The notes under the pieces were generated by a model that was given only the letters and a program-made list of their open reading frames with translations, was not told the DNA's origin and did no database searches. A stretch of 15,956 nucleotides of DNA, taken from assembly GCA_937906995.1 (NCBI GenBank), contig CALESB010000026.1:1-15956 (forward strand), written 5' to 3'. The position numbers were made by a program, and so were the translations under genes. This stretch comes from an uncultured Sutterella sp. (GTDB lineage: Bacteria; Pseudomonadota; Gammaproteobacteria; Burkholderiales; Burkholderiaceae_F). Below, in pieces: positions 1 through 7,094 of this stretch (position 1 is its first letter; every line of letters starts with the position of its first letter).

Positions 1-25
1 TTACACAAACAAATTTACACTCTCG

Positions 26-64
26 AAAAAACAGGCATCGAAATTGCTCGGTGCCTGTTTTTTT
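26..64 (-). terminator. Bidirectional intrinsic terminator downstream of the SulP gene
   Basis: Positions 26-37 (AAAAAACAGGCA) pair with 52-63 (TGCCTGTTTTTT). The stem extends inward through three more pairs (38-40 with 49-51, one a U-G wobble) to an 8-nt loop. Because A and T runs flank the GC core, the hairpin ends in a U-tract on either strand. It would stop the SulP transcript (minus) and also any plus-strand gene ending before the window. Positions 1-25 show nothing else. Confidence 0.88.
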
Positions 65-75
65 AGTAGTTGGGA

Positions 76-1782
76 TTACTTCATATTTCTAATCAAAGTT
101 CTTGCCAAACGTTCAGCTTCCAACATGTCGTTTGTCATGTTGTTACCCAGACTTTGAGCAATACCCGTGCGTTGCAATTGACGTAAAGTATGTCCTGTTG
201 CCCCGCAGATAATGAGTTCAAAACCTCGGCGTTTAAGCGCTCTCATATAGGTTTGAATAATGTCCATCGCAGAGTTATCAATATTCATCAATGAGGTGCA
301 ATCAAAGATAACAACCTTATTGGCATTGTGAGCAGTAATTCGCTTGGGGTCTGTCACAGCGTTAAGTTTAGAAACAGAACCAAAGAATAATGAACCTTGC
401 AATTGCCATGCTTCAATACCAGCAGGTGTATCAACACTCATTGTGATCGGTGTAACCTTAGTTAAGGTATTCATGCGGTAAATGAAGAATAAGCAAGAGC
501 TTAATAAACCCACTTCGACAGCCACGGTTAAGTCAAAAATAACAGTTAAGAAGAATGTGAGCAATAAGGTGACCTTATAGCTCACGGTCATTTGACGTAA
601 ACGCTTAAATTCAGCCCAGTTCCCCATGTTACTAGCGACAAAGAACAAGATGGCAGATAAAGCAGCAAGCGGAATATTACTTGCTAATGGTGCAGCCACT
701 AAGACAATGACTAATAAGGTTAGAGCGTGAACTACACCAGAAATGGGAGAAACGGCACCGCTTTTAATGTTAGTCACGGTACGTGCAATAGTACCCGTTG
801 CAGGAATGCCGCCAAAGAATGGGACAACCAAGTTAGCAATACCTTGCCCCATCAATTCTTGGTTAGGATTATGTCGATCGTCCGTTAAGGTATCTGCCAC
901 ACGGGCACACAATAGAGATTCAATTGCACCTAACAATGCTAGTGTGATCATCGGTGAAATTAAATTACGAATGTTGGCCCAGTCAAATGAAGGGATTTGC
1001 AAGTCTGGCAAGGTTTGTGGAATGCCTCCAAACTTACTACCAATGGTTTCTACCGGCAAATGTAAGAACGTTACAGCCAACATAGAAAGTACCAAAACAA
1101 CAACGGTGCCTGGGATCTTGGCAACCCAACGCTTCCATTGCGCAGTCTTACTGGAAGAGTCTTTTGGCCAGAATTTAACAATGGCAAAAGACACCAAGGC
1201 AACCCCTAAAGCGTAATAATTGATTGTTCCGATATGTGTATAAATGGCGTTAATTTGACCGAAGAAGTCAGCGGGCATGTTCTCAATACGAAGGCCTAAA
1301 AAGTCCTTAACTTGAGACAATGCAATCAAAACAGCAATACCGTTTGTAAACCCAATAACAATAGAGACTGGGATAAATCGGATTAAGTTACCAACTTTTA
1401 ATAGCCCCATGAGCAAGAGCAAAATACCGCTACCAATGGTGGCAATCATCAAATTGGCTAAACCATAATTGGCAATAATGCCATAGATGATCACAATGAA
1501 AGCGCCAGCCGGTCCACCGATTTGTACTCGACATCCCCCAAGGACAGCAATTAAAAAGCCGGCAATGATAGAGGTATAAATACCAGCTTCAGGCGTAACA
1601 CCAGAGGCAATAGCAAAGGCCATGGCCAGTGGTAAAGCAACCATCCCAACGGTCAAACCAGAACTAATATCGCGGGACAATTGGTGGGCACTGTAGTGCC
1701 CGATTAAATCTAAGCTCACCGGATGAAACGGTTCAAGCGGAATATTGCCGATAACGTTTTTTAAGCGTTGACCGATACTCAT
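76..1782 (-). CDS. SulP family inorganic anion transporter with STAS domain
   Basis: This is a 568-residue inner-membrane permease of the SulP (SLC26) family. The N-terminal two thirds is strongly hydrophobic. It carries the family's first-helix region around residues 40-60 (GLTVGMVALPLAMAFAIASG) and the QIGGPAGAF signature near residues 87-95. From about residue 446 the chain becomes a soluble cytoplasmic STAS domain, with the typical D-x(9)-S loop (Asp494 to Ser504, DCTSLMNIDNSA). The length matches bacterial SulP proteins such as DauA (about 550-570 residues). Substrates in the family include sulfate, bicarbonate and C4-dicarboxylates, and nothing here chooses among them; no carbonic anhydrase gene is adjacent. 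It lies downstream of metG on the same strand but behind that gene's terminator, so it probably has its own promoter. The ATG at 1782 has no strong Shine-Dalgarno sequence. Confidence 0.93.
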   Translation of the reverse strand: MSIGQRLKNVIGNIPLEPFHPVSLDLIGHYSAHQLSRDISSGLTVGMVALPLAMAFAIASGVTPEAGIYTSIIAGFLIAVLGGCRVQIGGPAGAFIVIIYGIIANYGLANLMIATIGSGILLLLMGLLKVGNLIRFIPVSIVIGFTNGIAVLIALSQVKDFLGLRIENMPADFFGQINAIYTHIGTINYYALGVALVSFAIVKFWPKDSSSKTAQWKRWVAKIPGTVVVLVLSMLAVTFLHLPVETIGSKFGGIPQTLPDLQIPSFDWANIRNLISPMITLALLGAIESLLCARVADTLTDDRHNPNQELMGQGIANLVVPFFGGIPATGTIARTVTNIKSGAVSPISGVVHALTLLVIVLVAAPLASNIPLAALSAILFFVASNMGNWAEFKRLRQMTVSYKVTLLLTFFLTVIFDLTVAVEVGLLSSCLFFIYRMNTLTKVTPITMSVDTPAGIEAWQLQGSLFFGSVSKLNAVTDPKRITAHNANKVVIFDCTSLMNIDNSAMDIIQTYMRALKRRGFELIICGATGHTLRQLQRTGIAQSLGNNMTNDMLEAERLARTLIRNMK

Positions 1783-1826
1783 TTTTTACTTAGTGTGAGA
1801 AGTTAGAGAGATTAGGGCTTAAATGG

Positions 1827-1853
1827 AAAAACAGTTGGCATGAAGCCAACTGT
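1827..1853 (-). terminator. metG intrinsic terminator
   Basis: The arms at 1831-1839 (ACAGTTGGC) and 1845-1853 (GCCAACTGT) form a perfect 9-bp stem with a 5-nt loop. Read on the minus strand, the stem is followed by five U residues (1831-1827). It lies about 55 bp past the metG stop codon and before the SulP start, so it separates the two genes transcriptionally. Confidence 0.82.
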
Positions 1854-1906
1854 CTTTCTTTGATTAGGCCGTAAGTTTAGAGACTTTTCAGCTTAAAGCA
1901 AGTCTA

Positions 1907-3955
1907 TTAATGTAAACGCATACCAGGTGTTGCACCTTCTTGGGGTTCAAGAATGTACAGACCCGTCTTAGCATTGGCGTTACTGGCAGACAAAAGCATA
2001 CCTTCGCTAACACCGAACTTCATCTTGCGAGGAGCAAGGTTTGCAATAACAACGGTTAATTTTCCTTCAAGGTCTTGAGGCTCATAGAAACCTTTGATAC
2101 CAGAGAAAATATTGCGAGTTTTACCCTCACCTAAGTCGACGGTTAATCGCAAAAGTTTTGTAGAGCCTTCAACGTGCTCACATTTCACAATCTTAGCAAT
2201 TCGAAGGTCAAGCTTATTGAAGTCGTCAATGCTCACTTCCGGCGCAATCTCTTCCCCACCCGGAGCAGGAGTTGCAGGGACCTCTGGTACACCCGGAACA
2301 AGAGCATCCAATTGTTTGATATCTGCTCGTTGCATTAAATGCTTATAAGGCATGATAGTGTTTGCACTTGATAAAGTAGCAGAGGCGCTATCCCAGGTCA
2401 ATTCACCGCAGCCTAAGAAGGCTTCAACATTTTTAGCCGTAGCTGGCAATACTGGCTTGAGCATCGTGGTTAAGAGACGGAAGCATTCAAGGGCAACAGT
2501 ACATACTTCATGCAACTTTGTCTTTTGAGCTTCATCTTTAGCTAGATCCCAGGGCTTTTCGCGATCAACATATTCATTGACATAATTAGCCATTTCCATG
2601 GTTAAGCGAACAGCCTTACCGTATTCACGGTCATTGTAGAATTTTGCAACATTGGCCACATTGTCGCGTAAACGCGTTACAAGTTCATGAGTTGCAATAC
2701 CATCAGCTACGTGACCGTCAAAGCGCTTAACAATGAAGCCAGCGGCGCGACTTGCGATATTGACGTACTTACCAATCAAATCACTATTGATTCGAGCAAT
2801 GAAGTCTTGCTTACCAAAGTCCACGTCATCAAGAGTTGCCCCCAACTTGGCCGCTAAATAGTAACGCAACCATTCAGGGTTCATGCCCAACTCTAAGTAC
2901 TTCATGGGACTGATGCCGGTACCACGGCTCTTACTCATCTTGCGGCCATCAACGGTCATAAAGCCGTGGACAAAGACATTATCTGGTACTCGGTATGGTT
3001 GACCTGCGAAGTGCAACATGACAGGCCAGAAAAGAGTGTGGAAATAAATGATGTCTTTGCCGATAAAGTGAATTTGTTCGGTCTTTTCATCATTTAAGAA
3101 TTCCCAGAAGTCAAACCCTTGTTTTTTGGCATAGTTCATTAAGCTTGCGTAGTAGCCAACAGGAGCATCAAGCCAAACATAGAAGAATTTGTTCGGAGCA
3201 TCAGGAATTGGAATACCGAAGTAAGGGCCGTCACGAGAGATATCCCAGTCACCCATCTTGCCGTCTTCGAGCCATTCTTCATCTTTAGCGCGAACTTCTG
3301 CTTGAACTCGGTTAGTTCCACTCTTGCCTTTTCCTTGGACCCATTCGCGCAAGAATTGCGTACATGCTGGGTCAGATAACTTAAAGAAGTAGTGGGTAGA
3401 CGTACGTAATTCAGGAGTTGCACCGGATAGTGCAGAGTATGGGTTGACTAACTCCGTTGGAGCGTAGACAGCCCCGCATTTTTCACAGTTGTCGCCGTAT
3501 TGATCCTCGGCGCCGCACTTCGGGCAGGTGCCTTTGATGAAACGGTCTGCTAAGAACATACCTTTGACCGGGTCATAAAATTGTTCGATATCTTTTGTGT
3601 AGATTAAGCCCTTAGCAACTAAGCGCTTGTAGATATCTTGAGACAGTTGGACGTTTTCTTCAGTGTCTGTGGAGTACCAGTGGTCAAATTGGATATGGAA
3701 GCCATCAAGATAGGCCTTACGACCAGCTGCGATGCGAGCAACCAATTCTTTAGGAGAAATGCCTTCTTTTTCGGCGGCAATCATCATTGGGGCGCCGTGC
3801 GTATCGTCACCACCGACGAAATGAACGGTATTGCCGTACATTCGTTGGGTACGAGCCCAAATATCAGCTTGAATGTATTCCATGATGTGACCGATGTGGA
3901 ACACACCATTGGCGTACGGTAACGCCGTCGTCATAAAAATTTGTCGGTTTTGCAT
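1907..3955 (-). CDS. metG: Methionine--tRNA ligase (MetRS)
   Basis: MetRS charges tRNA-Met in the cytoplasm using ATP. Counting from the ATG at 3955, the 682-residue protein shows the class I HIGH motif at residues 20-23, a four-cysteine zinc knuckle (Cys144, Cys147, Cys157, Cys160) and the KMSKS motif at 339-343. The anticodon-binding helical domain follows. The C-terminal roughly 100 residues form an EMAP/Arc1p-like tRNA-binding OB domain, starting near DFNKLDLRIAKIV. This is the long, dimeric E. coli-type enzyme. A TTG three codons upstream (3964) is also in frame. I prefer the ATG because a GAAAG sequence sits about 10 nt before it but only 1 nt before the TTG. The gene is divergent from apbC, an arrangement I recall from other betaproteobacteria. 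Confidence 0.97.
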   Translation of the reverse strand: MQNRQIFMTTALPYANGVFHIGHIMEYIQADIWARTQRMYGNTVHFVGGDDTHGAPMMIAAEKEGISPKELVARIAAGRKAYLDGFHIQFDHWYSTDTEENVQLSQDIYKRLVAKGLIYTKDIEQFYDPVKGMFLADRFIKGTCPKCGAEDQYGDNCEKCGAVYAPTELVNPYSALSGATPELRTSTHYFFKLSDPACTQFLREWVQGKGKSGTNRVQAEVRAKDEEWLEDGKMGDWDISRDGPYFGIPIPDAPNKFFYVWLDAPVGYYASLMNYAKKQGFDFWEFLNDEKTEQIHFIGKDIIYFHTLFWPVMLHFAGQPYRVPDNVFVHGFMTVDGRKMSKSRGTGISPMKYLELGMNPEWLRYYLAAKLGATLDDVDFGKQDFIARINSDLIGKYVNIASRAAGFIVKRFDGHVADGIATHELVTRLRDNVANVAKFYNDREYGKAVRLTMEMANYVNEYVDREKPWDLAKDEAQKTKLHEVCTVALECFRLLTTMLKPVLPATAKNVEAFLGCGELTWDSASATLSSANTIMPYKHLMQRADIKQLDALVPGVPEVPATPAPGGEEIAPEVSIDDFNKLDLRIAKIVKCEHVEGSTKLLRLTVDLGEGKTRNIFSGIKGFYEPQDLEGKLTVVIANLAPRKMKFGVSEGMLLSASNANAKTGLYILEPQEGATPGMRLH

Positions 3956-3997
3956 GGTGATCAAACTTTCCGAATGAAATTGAGTAACAAGTTTTTT

Positions 3998-4003
3998 ATT
4001 TTA
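3998..4003 (-). promoter_or_regulatory. Candidate extended -10 element for metG
   Basis: On the minus strand the sequence reads TGCTAAAAT, an extended -10 (TG-N-TAAAAT, 5 of 6 matches to TATAAT). It would start transcription about 35 nt before the metG ATG. No good -35 is present at 16-18 nt; the nearest TTGTCA is 24 nt away. This is a candidate only. Confidence 0.35.
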
Positions 4004-4031
4004 GCAAAGCTAGCGAAGACAGACCTTTGAC

Positions 4032-4046
4032 AACCTCTTAGAGGTT
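4032..4046. promoter_or_regulatory. 15-bp palindrome in the metG/apbC divergent region, overlapping a -35-like TTGACA
   Basis: AACCTCT-T-AGAGGTT is a perfect inverted repeat with one central base. It begins on the last base of a consensus TTGACA (4027-4032) that reads towards apbC. A GAAAAT sits 16 nt downstream of that hexamer (4049-4054), and a better -10, TACAAT, lies at 4067-4072 but with only a weak -35. A dimeric repressor or activator could bind here, but I recognise no known operator. Apart from these elements and the metG -10 candidate, the 192-bp gap holds only AT-rich sequence. Confidence 0.4.
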
Positions 4047-4133
4047 TCGAAAATTCATGAAATTTTTACAATATCGACACTTTTGCTCTTGTTTCTGAAA
4101 CACAAACATCGCAAAATAAAAGCAGAATTTTAT

Positions 4134-4139
4134 AAGGAG
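4134..4139 (+). promoter_or_regulatory. Strong ribosome binding site fixing the GTG start of apbC
   Basis: AAGGAG lies 8 nt before the GTG at 4148. This near-ideal Shine-Dalgarno position decides the non-ATG start, and no in-frame ATG nearby has a comparable site. Confidence 0.8.
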
Positions 4140-4147
4140 TAGTTATT

Positions 4148-5218
4148 GTGGTTACTAAAGATCAAATCCAGGAAGTATTAAAGACAGTTATTGATCCATT
4201 GATGGGGGTGGATTATGTCTCGGCTCGTATGGTCAACATCAATGAAGCTGCAGGCAGAGTAACAATTCAATTAGGTTATCCGGCCAAGCGCTATATTGAG
4301 AAGGTTAAGGCTGAGGTTGAAAAGGCATTTGCGCAAGCTCAAATGCCACTTGAAGTTGTGGTTGAGCAAAAAATCATAGCACACGCAGTTCAGCGCACAC
4401 TTAAAGTGCTGCCTAACGTTAAAAATATTATTGCTGTCTCCAGTGGTAAGGGAGGTGTTGGTAAGAGTACGGTTGCAGCCAATGTGGCTTTAGCGTTGGC
4501 TGAACAAGGTGCTCGTGTTGGCATGCTAGATGCAGATATCTATGGTCCATCACAACCTTTGATGTTGGGGGCTTATGGCCGACCAATGACCAATGATGGG
4601 ACCAATATGAATCCAGTTGAGTCTTTGGGGCTACAAATTAATTCAATCGGTTTTTTGATTGATTCAGACCAACCCATGATTTGGCGAGGTCCTTTAGCTG
4701 CTCAAGGTTTGCAGCAATTGCTAACCCAAACCAATTGGAAGGATTTGGATTACTTAGTGATTGATATGCCACCGGGAACGGGCGATATTCAATTGACCCT
4801 TTCTCAAACAGTGCCGGTCACTGGTGCGATTGTTGTTACGACTCCTCAAGATATTGCCTTACTTGATGCGAAGAAGGGTTTGATGATGTTCAAAAAGGTC
4901 AATGTGCCGATTTTGGGTATTGTTGAAAACATGTCTTTGTTTAAGTGCCCCAACTGTGGTCATATGGAGCATATTTTTGGTGAAGGCGGGGCTAAACGCA
5001 TGAGTGAAACGTATCACGTCGACGTTCTGGGTCAATTGCCGCTCGACTCTAAGATTCGTGCGCAAGCGGACTCTGGAGCACCGACAGTCGTGTCAGATCC
5101 TGATAGTTATGCAGCAGAAGTCTATAGAGAAATTGCCTTGAAGGCAGCAGCTGCAATAGCTAAGACTGCTAAGGACATGTCATTAAAGATGCCCACAATT
5201 AAGGTGGAGAATAATTAA
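4148..5218 (+). CDS. apbC: Iron-sulfur cluster carrier protein ApbC (Mrp/NBP35 family P-loop ATPase)
   Basis: ApbC/Mrp binds a [4Fe-4S] cluster and passes it to apo-enzymes in the cytoplasm, using a ParA/MinD-like ATPase. The 356-residue protein has an N-terminal MIP18/DUF59 domain (about residues 1-80). A deviant Walker A motif, KGGVGKST, lies at 101-108, a Walker B-like DYLVIDMPPGTGD near 201-213, and the cluster-binding CPNC at Cys267/Cys270 (FKCPNCGHMEHIFG). The last two cysteines are the family's signature for bridging a cluster across the dimer. The start is a GTG with a strong ribosome binding site. The stop codon at 5216-5218 is followed immediately by the ATG of the hydrolase gene, indicating an operon with likely translational coupling. 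The synonym is mrp. Confidence 0.95.
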   Translation: MVTKDQIQEVLKTVIDPLMGVDYVSARMVNINEAAGRVTIQLGYPAKRYIEKVKAEVEKAFAQAQMPLEVVVEQKIIAHAVQRTLKVLPNVKNIIAVSSGKGGVGKSTVAANVALALAEQGARVGMLDADIYGPSQPLMLGAYGRPMTNDGTNMNPVESLGLQINSIGFLIDSDQPMIWRGPLAAQGLQQLLTQTNWKDLDYLVIDMPPGTGDIQLTLSQTVPVTGAIVVTTPQDIALLDAKKGLMMFKKVNVPILGIVENMSLFKCPNCGHMEHIFGEGGAKRMSETYHVDVLGQLPLDSKIRAQADSGAPTVVSDPDSYAAEVYREIALKAAAAIAKTAKDMSLKMPTIKVENN

Positions 5219-6205
5219 ATGCCTTGGGTTGTCCCTGATTATCGTGCACCCCGTTGGATGGCAGGTGCTCATACGCAGACGATTTTGGCTGCTAAGCTAT
5301 GCAAGAAGCCTAAAGTGGTTTATCGTCGCGAGCGATGGGATACACCAGATAATGACTTTATAGATGTAGATTGGGCAACTCCTGAAGTTGCCGACCCGAG
5401 CACGCCAATTTTAGTTCATTTTCACGGGCTTGAAGGCAGTTCTCATAGTCACTACGCCTTGGCGTTAATGCATGAGACAGTTGCCCGTGGATGGCGAGGG
5501 TGTGTCGCTCATTTCAGAAGTTGTTCTGGTGAGTTAAATCGGTTAGCTAGAACTTACCACGCCGGAGACATTGATGATTTAGAGTGGGTTTTGCGGACAG
5601 TGAGATCTCGCTATCCGCAAGCCGTACTTTACGCTGTGGGTGTGTCTTTAGGAGGAAATCAGGTTGCGCTTTTTTGTGGGAAACGTTCTGAAGCCGCTAA
5701 AGAGTTATTAACAGCGGCGGTTTCTGTGGGGGCGCCTGTAGACTTGGTTGCCGGAAGTAATTTACTCAAGCAAGGCTTTAACCGAGTTTACTCCGAGATG
5801 TTTTTAAATAGCTTAATTCCTAAAGTACTTAAGAAAATGGAATTGCATCCGGAGCTTGAAAAACTCATTGATCGAGAAGCAATCAAAAAGTGTGTGAACT
5901 TCTACGACTTTGACTCGTTGTTTACAGCACCCGTGCATGGCTTTAAAAACGCAATGGATTATTGGACACAATGTTCAGCTAAGCCTTGGTTAAAAAATAT
6001 ACAAATTCCATTCTTGTTGCTAAATGCCCGTAACGATCCGTTTTTACCAGAATGGGCGTTGCCTACTCTTAACGATGTTAGTGACATGGTATGGCTAGAT
6101 CAGCCCAAGGAGGGAGGACATATTGGTTTTCCTACTGGTAATCCTCCGGGTCGAGTAGATTATTTGCCCGAGCGTATATTTAGATTTTTTTTGGAAAAGA
6201 AATAA
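5219..6205 (+). CDS. YheT family alpha/beta-fold hydrolase
   Basis: This 328-residue protein has the complete layout of a YheT-type (ABHD1/3-like) alpha/beta hydrolase. The N-terminal PRWMAGAHTQTI is the family's usual opening, and the oxyanion-loop stretch HGLEGSSHS lies at 69-77. The nucleophile elbow GVSLGGN places Ser143 as nucleophile. Asp273 (NARNDPF) and His301 (EGGHIGF) complete a plausible triad. No signal peptide or membrane segment is evident, so it is probably cytoplasmic. The bacterial family is annotated as esterases but its physiological substrate is not established. It follows the apbC stop codon with zero intervening bases, and a GGTGGAG near 5203-5209 inside apbC serves as ribosome binding site. 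The shared transcript does not by itself imply a role in Fe-S metabolism. Confidence 0.93.
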   Translation: MPWVVPDYRAPRWMAGAHTQTILAAKLCKKPKVVYRRERWDTPDNDFIDVDWATPEVADPSTPILVHFHGLEGSSHSHYALALMHETVARGWRGCVAHFRSCSGELNRLARTYHAGDIDDLEWVLRTVRSRYPQAVLYAVGVSLGGNQVALFCGKRSEAAKELLTAAVSVGAPVDLVAGSNLLKQGFNRVYSEMFLNSLIPKVLKKMELHPELEKLIDREAIKKCVNFYDFDSLFTAPVHGFKNAMDYWTQCSAKPWLKNIQIPFLLLNARNDPFLPEWALPTLNDVSDMVWLDQPKEGGHIGFPTGNPPGRVDYLPERIFRFFLEKK

Positions 6206-6260
6206 TCAAAGATCTTTTTAAAATAGCCAATTAGCTCTGACATAAGAGCAAAAAATTAAG

Positions 6261-6298
6261 TAGCTTTTAAGCGAGAAATTGCTTAAAAGCTATTTTTT
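6261..6298 (+). terminator. Intrinsic terminator of the apbC-yheT operon
   Basis: The arms at 6261-6272 (TAGCTTTTAAGC) and 6281-6292 form a perfect 12-bp stem with an 8-nt loop, followed by six T residues (6293-6298). It separates the operon from the heat-shock promoter of grpE, which starts only a few bases later. Confidence 0.9.
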
Positions 6299-6301
6299 AA
6301 T

Positions 6302-6329
6302 CTTGAAAAAAAAACTTTAGTCCCCATAT
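6302..6329 (+). promoter_or_regulatory. Sigma-32 (RpoH) heat-shock promoter of grpE
   Basis: The -35 CTTGAAA (6302-6308) and -10 CCCCATAT (6322-6329) are separated by 13 nt. Both match the proteobacterial RpoH consensus (CTTGAAA, 11-16 nt, CCCCATNT) almost exactly. The start site should fall near 6336, giving a leader of about 36 nt. The promoter begins right after the preceding terminator. Confidence 0.88.
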
Positions 6330-6372
6330 AGAAAATATCTTAATTATTTAAACATAACGGAGTCATAAGACC

Positions 6373-6951
6373 ATGCAAGACCCGGTCAAGAATAACGCTG
6401 AAGAAAATGTTCAATGTGCACAAGAGGGTTGCACCTGTGATCAAGGTTGTCAATGTCAAGAGGTACAAGAAGATGCCTCTCAGGAAGTAAAAGAGCCAAC
6501 TGCTGAAGAGTTGTTGGCAGCAGTAAAGGCAGAGAACGACAAGTTACAGGACCTTTACATGCGAGCATTGGCAGAAATGGAAAATGGCCGTCGCCGTGCA
6601 GAAGAGTCTGTTGAAAAAGCCCATAAGTTTGGTGTTGAAAAGTTCGCAAAGAATCTTTTGCCAGTACTCGATAGCTTGGAAAAAGCTTTGGAATTGGCCT
6701 CTGGTGACAATTCACCGATGATGCAAGGGGTGGAAGCCACTTATCGTCAATTCGTTCAAGCCATGCAAAGTAGCGGTATGGTTGAAATTAATCCTGTCGG
6801 CGAAAAGTTTGATCCTACTCGCCATCAAGCCATTGCAATGGTTCCTCCTCAAGAAGGACAAGAATCCGGTGTGGTTGCGCAAGTGTTCCAACGTGGTTGG
6901 ATTCTCAATGAACGCGTGCTTCGTGCTGCTATGGTTAGCGTTACGCAGTAA
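6373..6951 (+). CDS. grpE: Nucleotide exchange factor GrpE
   Basis: GrpE is the homodimeric exchange factor that releases ADP from DnaK. The 192-residue protein has a disordered acidic N-terminus (1-40), a long helical coiled coil (about 41-105), a short helix bundle, and the C-terminal beta-wing with the family signature GWILNERVLRAAMVSV (residues 174-189). The length is normal (E. coli 197). The oddity is a cysteine cluster in the N-terminal tail: Cys15, Cys20, Cys22, Cys26 and Cys28, spaced C-x4-C-x-C-x3-C-x-C, while the rest of the protein has no cysteine. The ATG at 6373 follows CGGAG by 10 nt and a sigma-32 promoter. It is the first gene of the grpE-dnaK-dnaJ block; no hrcA or CIRCE element is present here. 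Confidence 0.96.
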   Translation: MQDPVKNNAEENVQCAQEGCTCDQGCQCQEVQEDASQEVKEPTAEELLAAVKAENDKLQDLYMRALAEMENGRRRAEESVEKAHKFGVEKFAKNLLPVLDSLEKALELASGDNSPMMQGVEATYRQFVQAMQSSGMVEINPVGEKFDPTRHQAIAMVPPQEGQESGVVAQVFQRGWILNERVLRAAMVSVTQ

Positions 6952-6991
6952 TACTTTTTTGGGGAAAACGAAAAAAAGTTACATTTTCCCC

Positions 6992-7019
6992 CTTGAAAAC
7001 GCCTCTGACATCCCCATAT
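6992..7019 (+). promoter_or_regulatory. Sigma-32 (RpoH) heat-shock promoter of dnaK
   Basis: The -35 CTTGAAA (6992-6998) and -10 CCCCATAT (7012-7019) have a 13-nt spacer, identical in both motifs and spacing to the grpE promoter. The start site should be near 7026, giving a dnaK leader of about 69 nt. dnaK can therefore be transcribed alone as well as by readthrough from grpE. Confidence 0.88.
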
Positions 7020-7094
7020 GAGTGTTAGATGCATGAGGAAAGTGGTAAAGCCCATCCTCATAAAGTACAGATTTCAAATAAAAGGAATTGAAAA

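Noticed and set aside
743..1216. 157-codon plus-strand open frame opposite the SulP gene
   Set aside because: It lies wholly inside a well-supported gene on the other strand, shows no family features, and has composition expected of an antisense shadow. The same applies to the other long frames opposite or within metG, grpE, dnaK, dnaJ, dinB, mntP and the asparaginase gene.
3956..3964. TTG at 3964 as the metG start, three codons upstream
   Set aside because: The ATG at 3955 is a better codon and has a better-spaced purine stretch upstream; the TTG would have a 1-nt spacer.
6953..6991. H-type RNA pseudoknot from the two interleaved repeats before dnaK
   Set aside because: Connecting loops of 0, 3 and 4 nt are too short to span two 8-bp stems, so both cannot form together in full.
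7020..7028. GAGTGTTAG after the dnaK -10, resembling half of a CIRCE element (GAGTGCTAA)
   Set aside because: The partner half TTAGCACTC is not present 9 nt upstream, where the sequence is GCCTCTGACA. No HrcA operator can be called.
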